Shown in pieces: positions 19,229 through 28,987 of a stretch of 64,000 nucleotides of DNA. The translations under genes were made by a program, and so were the position numbers. The stretch covers positions 50,082 through 114,081 of the forward strand of contig NZ_MJIC01000011.1 of the NCBI RefSeq assembly GCF_001758465.1, written 5' to 3'. The stretch's first letter is position 1. Each line of letters starts with the position of its first letter. The DNA is from Marisediminitalea lipolytica. GTDB taxonomy: Bacteria > Pseudomonadota > Gammaproteobacteria > Enterobacterales > Alteromonadaceae. Under the pieces are notes generated by a model. It searched no databases. It was not told where the DNA came from and saw only the letters and a program-made list of their open reading frames with translations.

Positions 19229-20071
19229 ATGCGCCAGAGCTTATACATTGCCAGAAATGTCGTATTTACCTGCCTGCTGCTGGGACAGGCGTATTGCGCA
19301 CAGGCATTAACGCTGGATGATTTTTCGTATTATTTTCACGATGAAGATTTACTCAGTCTGACCGTGGCTGACCAGCAAATTCCCGCACTTGAAATTCAGC
19401 CTCAGCTCCCGCTGGCGCGGGGCACAGCAATTATTCTGGTATCGCTGCAATCGCAGTCTGTTAACCTCGATACCGGCTTGGTATTGGGCGACTCGCTAGC
19501 TGAAAAGGGCTGGCGGACATTGCTTATTCCCACCGACTTTACTCAGGCACAAGCAACCCAAACACCGCCCCCTGCCAGCGATAAACCTATCGCGAATTTA
19601 CTTACTGCCCCGGTAGACTATGATGCCTACCGTTTACAGATTATCGGTTTGATCAATGCCGCCTATAGCCATGCCAATCAGTATAAGGGATATACTTTTG
19701 TGGTCGCCGAAGGGATGACCGCAGCAGTGCTGCTTGATGCCCTGCATAATAGCTTGCTCAATCCGCCGGATACCCTGGTCAGCGTCGGTGCCTTCTGGCC
19801 CGCTCGCACGCAAAACAATGCCCTGGCTGATATGCTCGCTCAAAGTGGTTATCCGGTGCTGGATATCAGCCTGCCCACTTTAAGTCAGTGGCAATCCGCC
19901 ACGGTTGATAAACGCAGAAAAGCCGTAGCAGTGAGTTTAAAACAACTTTATCGTCAACGTTCGTTTACAGCTCAGCAAAGTTATGGCGGTGCTGGTGACC
20001 GTTTACCCCGCCCCGGCAGCGCCTGGCTGGGCACCGAAATATACAGCTGGCTGCGCTATCTGGGCTGGTAA
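19229..20071 (+). CDS. DUF3530 family exported protein
   Basis: Predicted periplasmic protein of 280 residues from ATG 19229. A TTG at 19214 is also in frame, but the signal peptide begins at MRQSLYIARNVVFTCLLLGQ and ends near AQA. The mature part resembles the DUF3530 family, which has an alpha/beta-hydrolase-like fold (GTAIILVSLQ; VVAEGMTAAVLLDAL; VSVGAFWPAR). The usual GxSxG nucleophile is replaced by AEGMTA, so enzymatic activity is doubtful. The C-terminus (GSAWLGTEIYSWLRYLGW) is a characteristic family ending. It follows rluA by 62 bp on the same strand. Confidence 0.7.
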   Translation: MRQSLYIARNVVFTCLLLGQAYCAQALTLDDFSYYFHDEDLLSLTVADQQIPALEIQPQLPLARGTAIILVSLQSQSVNLDTGLVLGDSLAEKGWRTLLIPTDFTQAQATQTPPPASDKPIANLLTAPVDYDAYRLQIIGLINAAYSHANQYKGYTFVVAEGMTAAVLLDALHNSLLNPPDTLVSVGAFWPARTQNNALADMLAQSGYPVLDISLPTLSQWQSATVDKRRKAVAVSLKQLYRQRSFTAQQSYGGAGDRLPRPGSAWLGTEIYSWLRYLGW

Positions 20072-20315
20072 CAATTCAGGGGGCAACGCCCATTTCTCGC
20101 AAAACTCTTTGTTGGTTCAGTATTTTTTCTGACGACGCCGGTGACCGGCTACAGGGCCTTAAAATAAGACTGCCAATTCTCCTTCAGCCAAGTATTCATA
20201 AGGTATAACGAGCCATACAGGCGTGTGATGTTACTTATCGAATTTTGTGCAATCAGACAGTGACATCCTGAATTTCGACTATACTTTGTCTATGTTTATT
20301 TTATGAGCTGCCAGC

Positions 20316-20639
20316 GTGAGTATCAGTGAGTTTGTGGAGGAAAAGTCCCGTCAGTTATGCTTTTATCTGCGGGCGTTTTGGCAGGGTAGCCTGGACTATC
20401 AGGAGCTCAATTATTTTTTCTGGGATACACTGGAGGAGTGGTCAGTTTACCGCTGTGGTGACTTAGAGCCTGGCTCGCACAAAGAAAGGGTCTTCTGGCA
20501 CCTTTTACACCAAATACACTATTGGCGCGAAGAGCAGCTAATCAATGACGAAATCCTACGCGAAGAGCTCGACCACTGTGTTGCGTTTTTAAAAGGCGAG
20601 TCGCTTTATCCTATGGACTGTATAGGTATTCGTCCTTAA
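20316..20639 (+). CDS. Uncharacterised small protein (107 aa)
   Basis: GTG-started frame of 107 residues that I cannot assign to a named family. It is soluble, acidic and rich in aromatic residues (FFWDTLEEWSVY; FWHLLHQIHYWREEQL), with a C-terminal block LYPMDCIGIRP and two further cysteines. No signal peptide or membrane segment. A TATACT sequence at 20280-20285 could be part of its promoter, but I found no -35 at good spacing. Coding character (codon use, aromatic-rich helices, clean stop) is convincing; function is unknown. Confidence 0.6.
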   Translation: MSISEFVEEKSRQLCFYLRAFWQGSLDYQELNYFFWDTLEEWSVYRCGDLEPGSHKERVFWHLLHQIHYWREEQLINDEILREELDHCVAFLKGESLYPMDCIGIRP

Positions 20640-20744
20640 TTCCTAACGCAATACAGTAGCGGGCTTTAAACTGACTTTTACTTGCAGGTCAGGGCTTTCC
20701 ATGATCCAATAAGACTATCATTCTGTGTGTCATAGAGCGTTTGA

Positions 20745-22094
20745 GTGCTTACCTCCCTTACCAGTTTCCGCGATAAGCGATTGTTCAGTATCTTTGTGTT
20801 TGGCATAGCCAGTGGTTTTCCATGGGTCATGATTGGCTCTGTGCTGTCAGCCTGGTTAAAAGACGAATCACTGTCTCGTTCTGCTATTGGTTTATTTGGC
20901 GCTATTTTCGCGGTGTATTCGATTAACTTTTTATGGGCTCCGCTGCTCGACAGAGTAAGGCCTTTGCTGTTGGGGCAACGCCGTGGCTGGATAGCCCAGA
21001 TGCAAATATTAATCGTCGGCTGCTGCATCTGGATGTCTACGCTGGATGCCCAGACATCCCTTTATCAGATAGCGCTGTGCGGGCTGTTTATTGCTATAAG
21101 CTCTGCCACACAGGATATTGCCATTGATGCCTTTCGCATCGACACCATTGCCCAGCATGAAACCGACACCATGTCAGCAGCCTCATCCCTGGCTACCGCA
21201 GGCTGGTGGACAGGCTACGGCGGACTGGGCGCGATTCCGTTTTTAATTGCCGATTTACCCGGCTGGGACTGGCAGCAAATCTACCTGCTACTGGGCGGCA
21301 TCATGTCTCTGTGCTTACTGGTTACCCTGGTGGTTGCCAAAGAGCCGGTAGTTAATCGTGAAGCATTACTTGCCCAGGCTTCAGCACACTACCAATCGCT
21401 CGCCGTTAGCGGCAACAGCGTGGTTAATAAGCTAACCCGCTGGTTACTGGTCAGTCTGGTAGAGCCTTTTCGGGAATTTTTCAGCCGTAACGGCGCCCGG
21501 CTGGCACTGCAAATTTTATTGTTTATTTTCTTATTTAAAATTGGAGAAGCCTTCCTTGGACGTATGAGTATCGTTTTCTACAAGGAGCTGGGATTCAGCA
21601 ACAGCGAAATTGGCACTTACTCCAAATTACTCAACTGGTGGGTCACCATTGTCTTTTCGGTGATTGGCGGATTGGTAAATATTCGCTACGGCATTTTTCG
21701 CGGCTTACTTATTGCCGGTACAGCGATGGCTGCAAGCAACCTGATGTTTGCCTGGATGGCCGAAATCGGGCCCCACAAAGGTTGGTTTGTCGTCACAATC
21801 ATTCTGGATGGTTTTACCTCGGCCTGGAGTACCGTGGCGATGGTGGCCTTTATATCGTTGCTGTGTAACCGGGCATTTTCGGCCACCCAATATGCCCTGA
21901 TGGCATCACTCAGCGTCGCCAGCCGCACCTTGCTGGCATCCTCAAGTGGCATTTTAGTAGACTATCTGGGGGGCAACTGGGCGCTGTTTTTCATTATTAC
22001 TGCGGTGATGGTTATACCCAGTCTTTACATATTGTATCGGCTTCGACACCAGATCACAGCCATTGAAAAAGGCCAAACGCTCACCCGGGATTAA
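20745..22094 (+). CDS. AmpG-like MFS permease
   Basis: Twelve-helix major facilitator protein of 449 residues, resembling AmpG, the inner-membrane permease that imports anhydromuropeptides for cell-wall recycling. Typical blocks are FGIASGFPWVMIGSVLSAWL in helix 1, SSATQDIAIDAFRID in helix 4, and LGFSNSEIGTYSKLLNW. The start is taken as GTG 20745 with a weak AGAG upstream. No ampC, ampD or other recycling gene is beside it, so substrate is inferred from family only. It converges with the diguanylate cyclase gene, 12 bp away. Confidence 0.8.
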   Translation: MLTSLTSFRDKRLFSIFVFGIASGFPWVMIGSVLSAWLKDESLSRSAIGLFGAIFAVYSINFLWAPLLDRVRPLLLGQRRGWIAQMQILIVGCCIWMSTLDAQTSLYQIALCGLFIAISSATQDIAIDAFRIDTIAQHETDTMSAASSLATAGWWTGYGGLGAIPFLIADLPGWDWQQIYLLLGGIMSLCLLVTLVVAKEPVVNREALLAQASAHYQSLAVSGNSVVNKLTRWLLVSLVEPFREFFSRNGARLALQILLFIFLFKIGEAFLGRMSIVFYKELGFSNSEIGTYSKLLNWWVTIVFSVIGGLVNIRYGIFRGLLIAGTAMAASNLMFAWMAEIGPHKGWFVVTIILDGFTSAWSTVAMVAFISLLCNRAFSATQYALMASLSVASRTLLASSSGILVDYLGGNWALFFIITAVMVIPSLYILYRLRHQITAIEKGQTLTRD

Positions 22095-22106
22095 ACAGCG
22101 TGAGCC

Positions 22107-23087
22107 TTAAAGCTCACGCAGCACTGCCTGGTTACGACCGTTTTGTTTGGCTTCATAAAGCGCCTGGTCGGCAATGTCCAGCCACTGCATTTCGTTTTGA
22201 TAACGACCGGAGAATTCAGCCAGGCCGAGGCTAACGGTAAAGCGGATAGTTTGCCCCTCGTGAGTGACTTCGGTTGCTTCTGCCACCTTGCGGATCCGTT
22301 CAGCCACTTTGAGCGCGCCTTCTGCCGGAGCATCGCTAAGTATTACCGCAAACTCTTCGCCGCCATAACGACCAGCTAAATCGGTTTCCCGTACCTGTTG
22401 TTTAATGATCTGCGCCAGAGCCTGGATGACTTTATCGCCAGCCTGATGACCATAGGTATCATTGACCGACTTAAAGTGGTCAATATCCAGCATCATTGCG
22501 GTATTGGATGAGTCACGACGTTTGGCCAGCCGGTACAGGCTCTGAAAACGCTCCTGCCAGTAACGCCGGTTAAACAATTGGGTGAGACCGTCAATACGAC
22601 TCATTGCGGTAAGCTGGTTATTGAGTTTCTCGATATTAAGCTGGCTGCTAGCCTGATCGGTCACATCATAAACCAGCATACATAACCGCTCGATATTGCC
22701 GGTTAGTGATGATAGTGGAAACAGGGTGACGTTCTGGTACATAAAATCCAGCTCAGACGTCACCGGGCGGTTGCAGCCGAATTTAAACAGGTAAGGTCGC
22801 TGTTCCCAGATTAGAAAAACCGGGGTCTTTAGATTAAACACTGGCTGGGCTTTCAGCGCTAACCAGTCAGCGTCAATTTCCGGGAAGTGATCAAGCAGTG
22901 ACTGGCCAATAATCTGGCTGGGACGCAGGTTACTGTGGTTTTCCATAAACTGGTTCCACACTTCCACCTTAAAGTGGCGGTCAAGCACCACGATCCCCAC
23001 TTCCAGAGAGCTTAATAAGTCATGTAACCAATGCTGGCGGCTTAGTTCTTCCATTACGTCAGTAGTATTCACAGCCTCATTCCTCAC
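22107..23087 (-). CDS. PAS-GGDEF diguanylate cyclase
   Basis: Predicted to make cyclic di-GMP from two GTP. The N-terminal half has a PAS-like fold (LEVGIVVLDRHFKVEVWN, residues 28-45). The C-terminal half has a GGDEF domain with an intact GGEEF signature (242-246), and an RETD inhibitory I-site (233-236) sits five residues upstream, so product inhibition is expected. No membrane segment. The longest frame begins at GTG 23087, overlapping the response-regulator gene by 11 nt. GTG 23072 has a better-spaced TGAGG and may be the true start. It is almost certainly co-translated with the upstream response regulator. Confidence 0.9.
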   Translation of the reverse strand: MRNEAVNTTDVMEELSRQHWLHDLLSSLEVGIVVLDRHFKVEVWNQFMENHSNLRPSQIIGQSLLDHFPEIDADWLALKAQPVFNLKTPVFLIWEQRPYLFKFGCNRPVTSELDFMYQNVTLFPLSSLTGNIERLCMLVYDVTDQASSQLNIEKLNNQLTAMSRIDGLTQLFNRRYWQERFQSLYRLAKRRDSSNTAMMLDIDHFKSVNDTYGHQAGDKVIQALAQIIKQQVRETDLAGRYGGEEFAVILSDAPAEGALKVAERIRKVAEATEVTHEGQTIRFTVSLGLAEFSGRYQNEMQWLDIADQALYEAKQNGRNQAVLREL

Positions 23088-24090
23088 TCTCTACCAGACG
23101 GGAGTATATACGCTCCATGGACGTGTCCGGAAATAACAGCAACAACTCAAACTGAATGCCGCGCTCTTTAATGCCGTAGCCAATTTCCACCGCCATAATT
23201 TTATCCCAGCGTTGTTTGGTGTTCGACAGCAAACTCTCCAGCGCACGATTGCGCCCAAGAATAATCGGAGATGAGTGGCTAAAGCTCACGTTCAGCTGCT
23301 CGGAAAGGGCATTAAGGCAAGCCCCGATCAGCAGGTTAGAGATATCCATTAAAGCTTCGAGCTGGGCTGGTGCAGTAGACAACTGATCGTAATTCAGCAA
23401 GGTGATAATTTTATCAAAATCCGTGTCATTAAAAATAACCAGCGCTTCACCGTTTATGCCGGCACTAACAAACCCCTTGGATACGGCAGAGACGCTTTCG
23501 TTGCGGTTCACCTCTGCAAAGGCCATATGTAATTCGTTGTTTTCTATTACATTTACATTAGGAATAGGCAAGTCGATAAATTCGCCTAACTGGCGCGCCA
23601 GGTTTTCGCCAGCCCGTCCCATAGCAACATTCACCAGCTCCCGGTAAGCATCCAGTTTGTCGCTCTCACTGGCGCCTGTAATAAGGTTTTGTTGCCTGCG
23701 CTGCACAGCTTTGGCATCGCCGGTATAAATCCCGTATTGTTTTAACAGGGTGATTAGCTTCTGGTTATCAATGGGTTTACGAATAAAGTCCAATGCGCCC
23801 ATGGCCAGCATGCGGTTGCGGGCCTCAGGCTGTACATCGCCGGAAACCGTAATCACCAGACAAGGTAAATCGTCGCGACGGATCACTTCCATGGTGGCGT
23901 AACCATCCATTACCGGCATGTTGAGGTCGAGAAACATCACATCGCCTTTGCCGGCGTTAATCATGTCGATAGCTTCACGACCATCCTTGGCAAAATGCAG
24001 CTCGACATCCCAGCCATCCGGAATGGATCTGGCCATTTGCTTTCTGGCAAATGCCGAGTCATCACAAATTAACACATTGGTTTTACTCAT
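23077..24090 (-). CDS. Response regulator with CheC-type phosphatase domain
   Basis: An N-terminal receiver domain (phospho-acceptor D55 in VMFLDLNMPV; acidic pair D10-D11; K105 in FIRKP) is followed by a CheC/CheX-like domain. The first phosphatase helix fits D-x3-E-x2-N-x22-P exactly (D147, E151, N154, P177). A second copy has its acids exchanged (E245, D249, N252, P275). CheC proteins dephosphorylate CheY-P, so this protein may switch itself or a partner off. Length 337 residues. It overlaps the downstream diguanylate cyclase and follows thyA by 8 nt. No histidine kinase is in the window. Confidence 0.85.
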   Translation of the reverse strand: MSKTNVLICDDSAFARKQMARSIPDGWDVELHFAKDGREAIDMINAGKGDVMFLDLNMPVMDGYATMEVIRRDDLPCLVITVSGDVQPEARNRMLAMGALDFIRKPIDNQKLITLLKQYGIYTGDAKAVQRRQQNLITGASESDKLDAYRELVNVAMGRAGENLARQLGEFIDLPIPNVNVIENNELHMAFAEVNRNESVSAVSKGFVSAGINGEALVIFNDTDFDKIITLLNYDQLSTAPAQLEALMDISNLLIGACLNALSEQLNVSFSHSSPIILGRNRALESLLSNTKQRWDKIMAVEIGYGIKERGIQFELLLLFPDTSMERIYSRLVESEE

Positions 24091-24098
24091 AGCCTGCC

Positions 24099-24932
24099 TT
24101 AAATAGCCACCGGCGCTTTAATATGAGGATGAGACTGATAGTTCTCCAGCGTGAAGTCTTCGTAACGGAAACCAAAGATGTCTTTCACCTCGGGGTTAAT
24201 GCGCATGGTTGGCCTTGCAAATGGCTCACGGCTTAATTGTAGTTCGGTTTGTTCCAGATGATTAACATAAAGATGAGCATCGCCCAGAGTATGAATAAAT
24301 TCCCCCGGAGCGAGGTCACAAACCTGGGCAACCATCAGGGTCAGTAAAGCATAGCTGGCAATATTAAATGGAACACCAAGGAAGACATCACCACTACGCT
24401 GGTACAACTGACAGGATAATTTACCGTCCAGTACATAAAACTGGAATAGGGTATGGCACGGTGGCAACGCTTGCTTACCGTGGGCCGCATTCTCTTTGGG
24501 TGACATGGTCGGATCGGGTAACACCGAAGGGTTCCAGGCACTAACAATCAGGCGTCGCGAGTCAGGATTCTTTTTGATCTCAGCAATCAGCGCACTGATT
24601 TGATCTACTGTCTCACCATCGGCACCAGTCCAGCTGCGCCATTGATGACCATAAACCGGCCCAAGCTCGCCATCTTCTGTTGCCCACTCGTCCCAAATCG
24701 ACACACCATTTTCTTTAAGATAGGCAATGTTGGTTTCGCCTTTAAGAAACCACAGTAGCTCGTGAATAATTGAGCGCAAATGACACTTTTTAGTGGTAAC
24801 CAGCGGAAACCCTTCACTCAGGTCAAACCGCATCTGATAGCCAAATACGCTTATTGTACCTGTACCAGTGCGGTCTTCTTTTTTCACGCCATTATCACGA
24901 ATGTGGCGCATTAACGCTAAATACTCTTTCAT
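24099..24932 (-). CDS. thyA: Thymidylate synthase
   Basis: Converts dUMP to dTMP with methylenetetrahydrofolate. Catalytic Cys is in [13 protein letters not shown]. Other family blocks are [23 protein letters not shown] at the N-terminus, the [17 protein letters not shown] region, and the C-terminal [10 protein letters not shown]. It is 277 residues, about 13 longer than the E. coli enzyme, because of an insert before the active site (between AWNPS and ALPPCH). It lies 7 nt after lgt; the lgt-thyA order is that of E. coli. folA, which regenerates the folate, is elsewhere in the window. Confidence 0.97.
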   Translation of the reverse strand: MKEYLALMRHIRDNGVKKEDRTGTGTISVFGYQMRFDLSEGFPLVTTKKCHLRSIIHELLWFLKGETNIAYLKENGVSIWDEWATEDGELGPVYGHQWRSWTGADGETVDQISALIAEIKKNPDSRRLIVSAWNPSVLPDPTMSPKENAAHGKQALPPCHTLFQFYVLDGKLSCQLYQRSGDVFLGVPFNIASYALLTLMVAQVCDLAPGEFIHTLGDAHLYVNHLEQTELQLSREPFARPTMRINPEVKDIFGFRYEDFTLENYQSHPHIKAPVAI

Positions 24933-24939
24933 ACTGAGT

Positions 24940-25764
24940 TTAACTCTTTACCGTGTTGTTCTGTGAAGTCGTGTTAACTGTGTTTTTCTTGTAGGCGTAG
25001 ACCATAAGACCCAGGCCACCCAGGATCATTGGGATACACAATAGCTGCCCCTGACTCAGGCCAACCTGGTATAAACCGATATGTGCGTCTGGCTCTCGGA
25101 AAAACTCTACAATAAACCGGAACACGCCATAACCGGCCAGGAATAACCCGCCTACCGCACCGGTTGGGCGTGGACGGGCAGAATACAGCCACAGGATAAT
25201 AAACAGCACTACCCCTTCAAGGGCAAATTCATAAAGCTGAGACGGATGGCGGGGATCCGGGCCTGCGCCGGGAAAGATAATCGCCCAGGGCACATCGGTT
25301 GTCCGGCCCCACAGTTCGGCATTCAGGAAGTTGCCGATTCGCCCCGCTCCCAGGCCAATTGGCACCAGTGGCGCAATAAAGTCTGCCACCTGTAAAAAAC
25401 TGGCATTTAAGCGCTTTGCCTGCCAGGCCATAGCGCCAATCACACCTAATAAACCGCCGTGGAAAGACATCCCGCCGGTCCATATTTTAAATAAATAGGT
25501 TGGGTCGTCGACAAACATGCTCCACTGATAAAAGAACACATAACCCAGACGGCCACCAATGATCACACCGACAAAGCCCCAAAACAATAAGTCACTGAGT
25601 TGGTCGCGGTTCCATGGGGTGCTTGGCAAACGCTTTTTAGCCAGCAGATAAGCTGCCATAAAACCTAGCAGATACATCATGCCATACCAACGCACACTCA
25701 ACGGGCCGAGGCTGACAATCACAGGGTCGATATTGGGAAATACCAGGTAGTCTGTTTCACCCAT
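24940..25764 (-). CDS. lgt: Prolipoprotein diacylglyceryl transferase
   Basis: Inner-membrane enzyme that transfers diacylglyceryl from phosphatidylglycerol to the lipobox cysteine of prolipoproteins, the first step of lipoprotein maturation. Seven hydrophobic segments are visible in the 274-residue protein. Key blocks are [13 protein letters not shown] (the conserved HGG loop) and [18 protein letters not shown], the Lgt signature with the essential Arg. It overlaps neither neighbour: 3 nt after tauE and 7 nt before thyA. Substrates in this window would include NlpD and the TPR lipoprotein. Confidence 0.96.
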   Translation of the reverse strand: MGETDYLVFPNIDPVIVSLGPLSVRWYGMMYLLGFMAAYLLAKKRLPSTPWNRDQLSDLLFWGFVGVIIGGRLGYVFFYQWSMFVDDPTYLFKIWTGGMSFHGGLLGVIGAMAWQAKRLNASFLQVADFIAPLVPIGLGAGRIGNFLNAELWGRTTDVPWAIIFPGAGPDPRHPSQLYEFALEGVVLFIILWLYSARPRPTGAVGGLFLAGYGVFRFIVEFFREPDAHIGLYQVGLSQGQLLCIPMILGGLGLMVYAYKKNTVNTTSQNNTVKS

Positions 25765-25767
25765 GAA

Positions 25768-26574
25768 TTAATTCATTCCTATTATCATGCGGATACTGAC
25801 CAGGACCAGCAAAGCCGCTAAAATCTTCTTAAGTAATTCGGTTGGCATATTTTGCCCTAACCGGGCACCAAAGCCAGCAGTAAATATGGAGGTTGCCATA
25901 ATGCCAAATCCTGCTGGTAAGTAAACATACCCTATTGACCAGGGCGGTAACTCTGACAAGTGCCAGCCGGCATGAATAAAACTGCCTGTGCCAAACAACG
26001 CAATAACCAGTCCGCTAACCGCGGCGCAGCCAATGGCCTGACGAATCGGCACCTGAAACCACACCAGTGCAGGCACTAGCAGTGCTCCGCCGCCTATCCC
26101 CATCAACGCAGAAATCGCGCCCACTACTGCCCCCACCACAACCAGAATAGCCGGGGTGTGATGATGCTTTGAGGCAGCCCGTTTGCCAAACACCATTTGC
26201 GCGGCAATCAGTATGACCAGGCCTGCAAACACCTGGGTCAGAATATCGGCCGGCAGCATACTGGCCAGCTGAGCACCGGTAACCGCGCCAACGGCTATGC
26301 CCATTCCGCTCCACAGAATCACTTTGGGTACAATATTCCCCAAGGAGTAATGCGCCTTAGCAGAGAAAAATCCGGTAACGATAATAGTAAACAGCGAAGT
26401 AGCGATAGCCATTGGCATGGCGAGTTCATGGCTGATACCCGCCACTGAAGTCAGTAAAGCTGACAATACCGGTACGATGATCAGACCGCCACCAATACCC
26501 AGCATGCCTGCGAGCGTGCCGGTCAGCATACCAAGCGCCATACAGCACAAGAAAATGAGAAGCAGAGGATCCAA
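25768..26574 (-). CDS. TauE/SafE-family anion permease
   Basis: Inner-membrane protein of the TauE/SafE (DUF81) family, predicted to export sulfite or other organosulfur anions. Start chosen at TTG 26574 (residues LDPLLLIFL), because a strong AGGGAGAA lies 4-11 nt upstream. A longer ATG frame to 26613 would put this ribosome-binding sequence inside the gene. The 268-residue protein has two similar halves, each with the Gly-rich family motif (AGMLGIGGGLIIVPVL and SALMGIGGGALLVPAL). Located between ptsP and lgt, 3 nt before lgt. Substrate is unproven. Confidence 0.85.
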   Translation of the reverse strand: MDPLLLIFLCCMALGMLTGTLAGMLGIGGGLIIVPVLSALLTSVAGISHELAMPMAIATSLFTIIVTGFFSAKAHYSLGNIVPKVILWSGMGIAVGAVTGAQLASMLPADILTQVFAGLVILIAAQMVFGKRAASKHHHTPAILVVVGAVVGAISALMGIGGGALLVPALVWFQVPIRQAIGCAAVSGLVIALFGTGSFIHAGWHLSELPPWSIGYVYLPAGFGIMATSIFTAGFGARLGQNMPTELLKKILAALLVLVSIRMIIGMN

Positions 26575-26649
26575 TCTTGTTCTCCCTGAAAATACAGACC
26601 GCAAGCATACCATAAGTCGCGGTTCGAGTGAGGTAAGGATACGGTGAAA

Positions 26650-28974
26650 TTAAGAACCGGCGCGGACTAATCCGCCAAGTCCCTTGCTTTCCAGATAGAG
26701 ATTAATGTGATTAAAGACTTCTTCGTAACTGTCTGAGGTTAATGCACAGGAAAGTAACGACTGCGCCTCAGTGAGTTTTACGTTGCGCACTACCCAGTTA
26801 ATTTTACGCAGGTTAAACGCATTCATACTGAGTTTGCGATACCCCATGCCCATCAATAAAATCGCGCCGCCGGGCTCTCCGGCAATTTCGCCACAAACCG
26901 ACACCGGTACGTTATATTGATCCGCTTGCCGGGCGATATCATACAGTGCCGATAATACCGCAGGGTGATAACTGTTATACAAGCTGGCGACCCGGGTGTT
27001 GTTGCGATCCACGGCAAGCAAATACTGGGTTAAATCGTTACTGCCCACCGAAAAGAAATCGACTTTTTTAGCCAGCTGAGGCAACTGATACAATACCGAT
27101 GGCACCTCCAGCATAATGCCTAAACGCGGGCGATGCAGTTGTTCTCCTTTAGCCCGGGCTTCCTCGTCGACCTCAAAATAGGCCTGTTCCACCAGCCGCC
27201 GTGCTTCATTTACTTCCCCAACACTGGAGATCATGGGTAACATAATACTGAGGTTTTTAAGCCCGATACTGGCTCGAAGCATGGCACGAATTTGCACCAG
27301 AAAGATTTCCGGATGGTCCAGCGTCAGACGAATACCGCGCCAGCCCAAAAACGGGTTTTCCTCGGTAATAGGGAAATAAGGCAACGGCTTATCGCCGCCC
27401 ACATCCAGTGTACGCATAGCGATGTCACGATCGGGAGAACTGAGTAAAACATTACGATACAGCTCAACCTGTTCGCTCTCAGAGGGAAAACGCTCACGCA
27501 TCATAAATGGAATTTCGGTGCGGTAAAGGCCAATTCCGACTTTACCCGACTGCACTGCGGTTTCTACTTCAGCGGACAAACCGGCATTCACCAGCAGACT
27601 GATAGTGCAGCCATCTTCACTTTCACAGGGCTTATCGGCTTCTTTATCGATACGCTCCGATAACAGTTTTTCTTCTTCAATAAGCTGGCTGAATTCAGCT
27701 TTGATGACCTTCTCCGGAGAAACGATGACTTCACCGGCATAGCCGTCGAGCAGGATTTCTTTTTTCTCCAGCAGCGTAGGCGACACATTCTGACAGCCCA
27801 TTACCGCCGGTACGCCCATGGCTCGAGCCAGAATAGCGGCGTGAGAATTATTAGAGCCTCGAATGGAAATGATACCGGCCAGGTGTTCCTTCGGGAATTC
27901 GGCCAGCATGGGGGCGGAGACTTCCTCGGCAACCAGAATACTGGCTTGATTAGGCAGAGCACTTACCGACTCATCTTTACCGCTAATGACCTGCAGAATA
28001 TTCACCAGAATACGGTTGGACAGGTCTACAATGTCGATTGCCCGCTCCTGCATATAGGGGTCATCCATGGCTTCAAAGCGGGCAGCATAGGCTTCGACCA
28101 CCAGCTTGAGGGACGAAGCTGCGTCCCAGCCTTCACGAATTTTAGTTTCGACTTCGCGACCAAGACTGTTGGCATCGAGTAGCTGATGATAGAGCTGAAA
28201 AATCGCTCTGACGTCGTCGGGCACCTGCCCTTCCAGTCGCTGCGATAAAACCTCTACCTGGGTGCGGGTAATCTCTACGCCTTTGCGGTAATACTCGATT
28301 TCCTGCTGGGTCTTGTCGGACTGTTTGACAATCCAGGTAGCCAGCGTGTAGGCAGCATGGGGAGAATAACCAACGCCCATTGCCAGACCGGGAGAGCCGG
28401 GCACACCCCTGACGTTTTTCTGAATATTAACTGCATACATACCCGCGATTGGGTTAAGTGCCCCGCGAGTTTCAGCATGTGATATTTCCAGCGCAATTTG
28501 CGCAGCCAGGGTCACCAGAAACGCTTCTTCGTCTTCGCTGAATTTACGCTGGGCGCTTTGCTGCATGGTGATAACACCAAGCACTTTACGCTGATGAATA
28601 ATGGGCGTGCCCAAAAACGCGTGATAGCGCTCTTCTTTTACTTCCGGGTAGTGCTTAAATCGGGGGTGATTAGGTGCATCTTCAATATTGAGCGGTTCTT
28701 CGCGCTGGCCCACCAGCCCGATAAGCCCTTCGGAAAAGCCAATCTTAACGATTTCCACCGCATCAGGGGCCAGACCATCGGTTGCTTTTAAAACAAAGGC
28801 GCGGCTGGTGTAATCGGCCAGGTAAATAGAACATGAGTCAACACCCATGGTCTGTTTAACCCGTTCAGCAAGACGAAACAAAGCATCGGTTAACCGTGGT
28901 ATCTGGTTAACCTCCTGCACAATGCTTTTCAGCACCGAAAGAATACTGCTTTTGGGACCGTTACTTGCCGACAA
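26650..28974 (-). CDS. ptsP: PEP-protein phosphotransferase of the nitrogen PTS (EI-Ntr)
   Basis: First enzyme of the nitrogen-related phosphotransferase system, passing phosphate from PEP to NPr. An N-terminal GAF domain (residues 20-150; VKQTMGVDSCSIYLADY) senses metabolites such as glutamine in homologues. The enzyme I part follows: phosphorylated His in GSNNSHAAILARAMGVPAV, and the PEP-binding barrel with FRTEIPFMMRERFP-like blocks and SVGSNDLTQYLLAVDR. Length 774 residues against 748 in E. coli. Its start lies 13 nt after rppH, an arrangement shared with E. coli. Confidence 0.95.
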   Translation of the reverse strand: MSASNGPKSSILSVLKSIVQEVNQIPRLTDALFRLAERVKQTMGVDSCSIYLADYTSRAFVLKATDGLAPDAVEIVKIGFSEGLIGLVGQREEPLNIEDAPNHPRFKHYPEVKEERYHAFLGTPIIHQRKVLGVITMQQSAQRKFSEDEEAFLVTLAAQIALEISHAETRGALNPIAGMYAVNIQKNVRGVPGSPGLAMGVGYSPHAAYTLATWIVKQSDKTQQEIEYYRKGVEITRTQVEVLSQRLEGQVPDDVRAIFQLYHQLLDANSLGREVETKIREGWDAASSLKLVVEAYAARFEAMDDPYMQERAIDIVDLSNRILVNILQVISGKDESVSALPNQASILVAEEVSAPMLAEFPKEHLAGIISIRGSNNSHAAILARAMGVPAVMGCQNVSPTLLEKKEILLDGYAGEVIVSPEKVIKAEFSQLIEEEKLLSERIDKEADKPCESEDGCTISLLVNAGLSAEVETAVQSGKVGIGLYRTEIPFMMRERFPSESEQVELYRNVLLSSPDRDIAMRTLDVGGDKPLPYFPITEENPFLGWRGIRLTLDHPEIFLVQIRAMLRASIGLKNLSIMLPMISSVGEVNEARRLVEQAYFEVDEEARAKGEQLHRPRLGIMLEVPSVLYQLPQLAKKVDFFSVGSNDLTQYLLAVDRNNTRVASLYNSYHPAVLSALYDIARQADQYNVPVSVCGEIAGEPGGAILLMGMGYRKLSMNAFNLRKINWVVRNVKLTEAQSLLSCALTSDSYEEVFNHINLYLESKGLGGLVRAGS

Positions 28975-28987
28975 GACCTTTCCTACC

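Noticed and set aside
26575..26613. Longer start of the TauE-like protein
   Set aside because: The strong AGGGAGAA sequence lies within this extension, positioned for the TTG at 26574.
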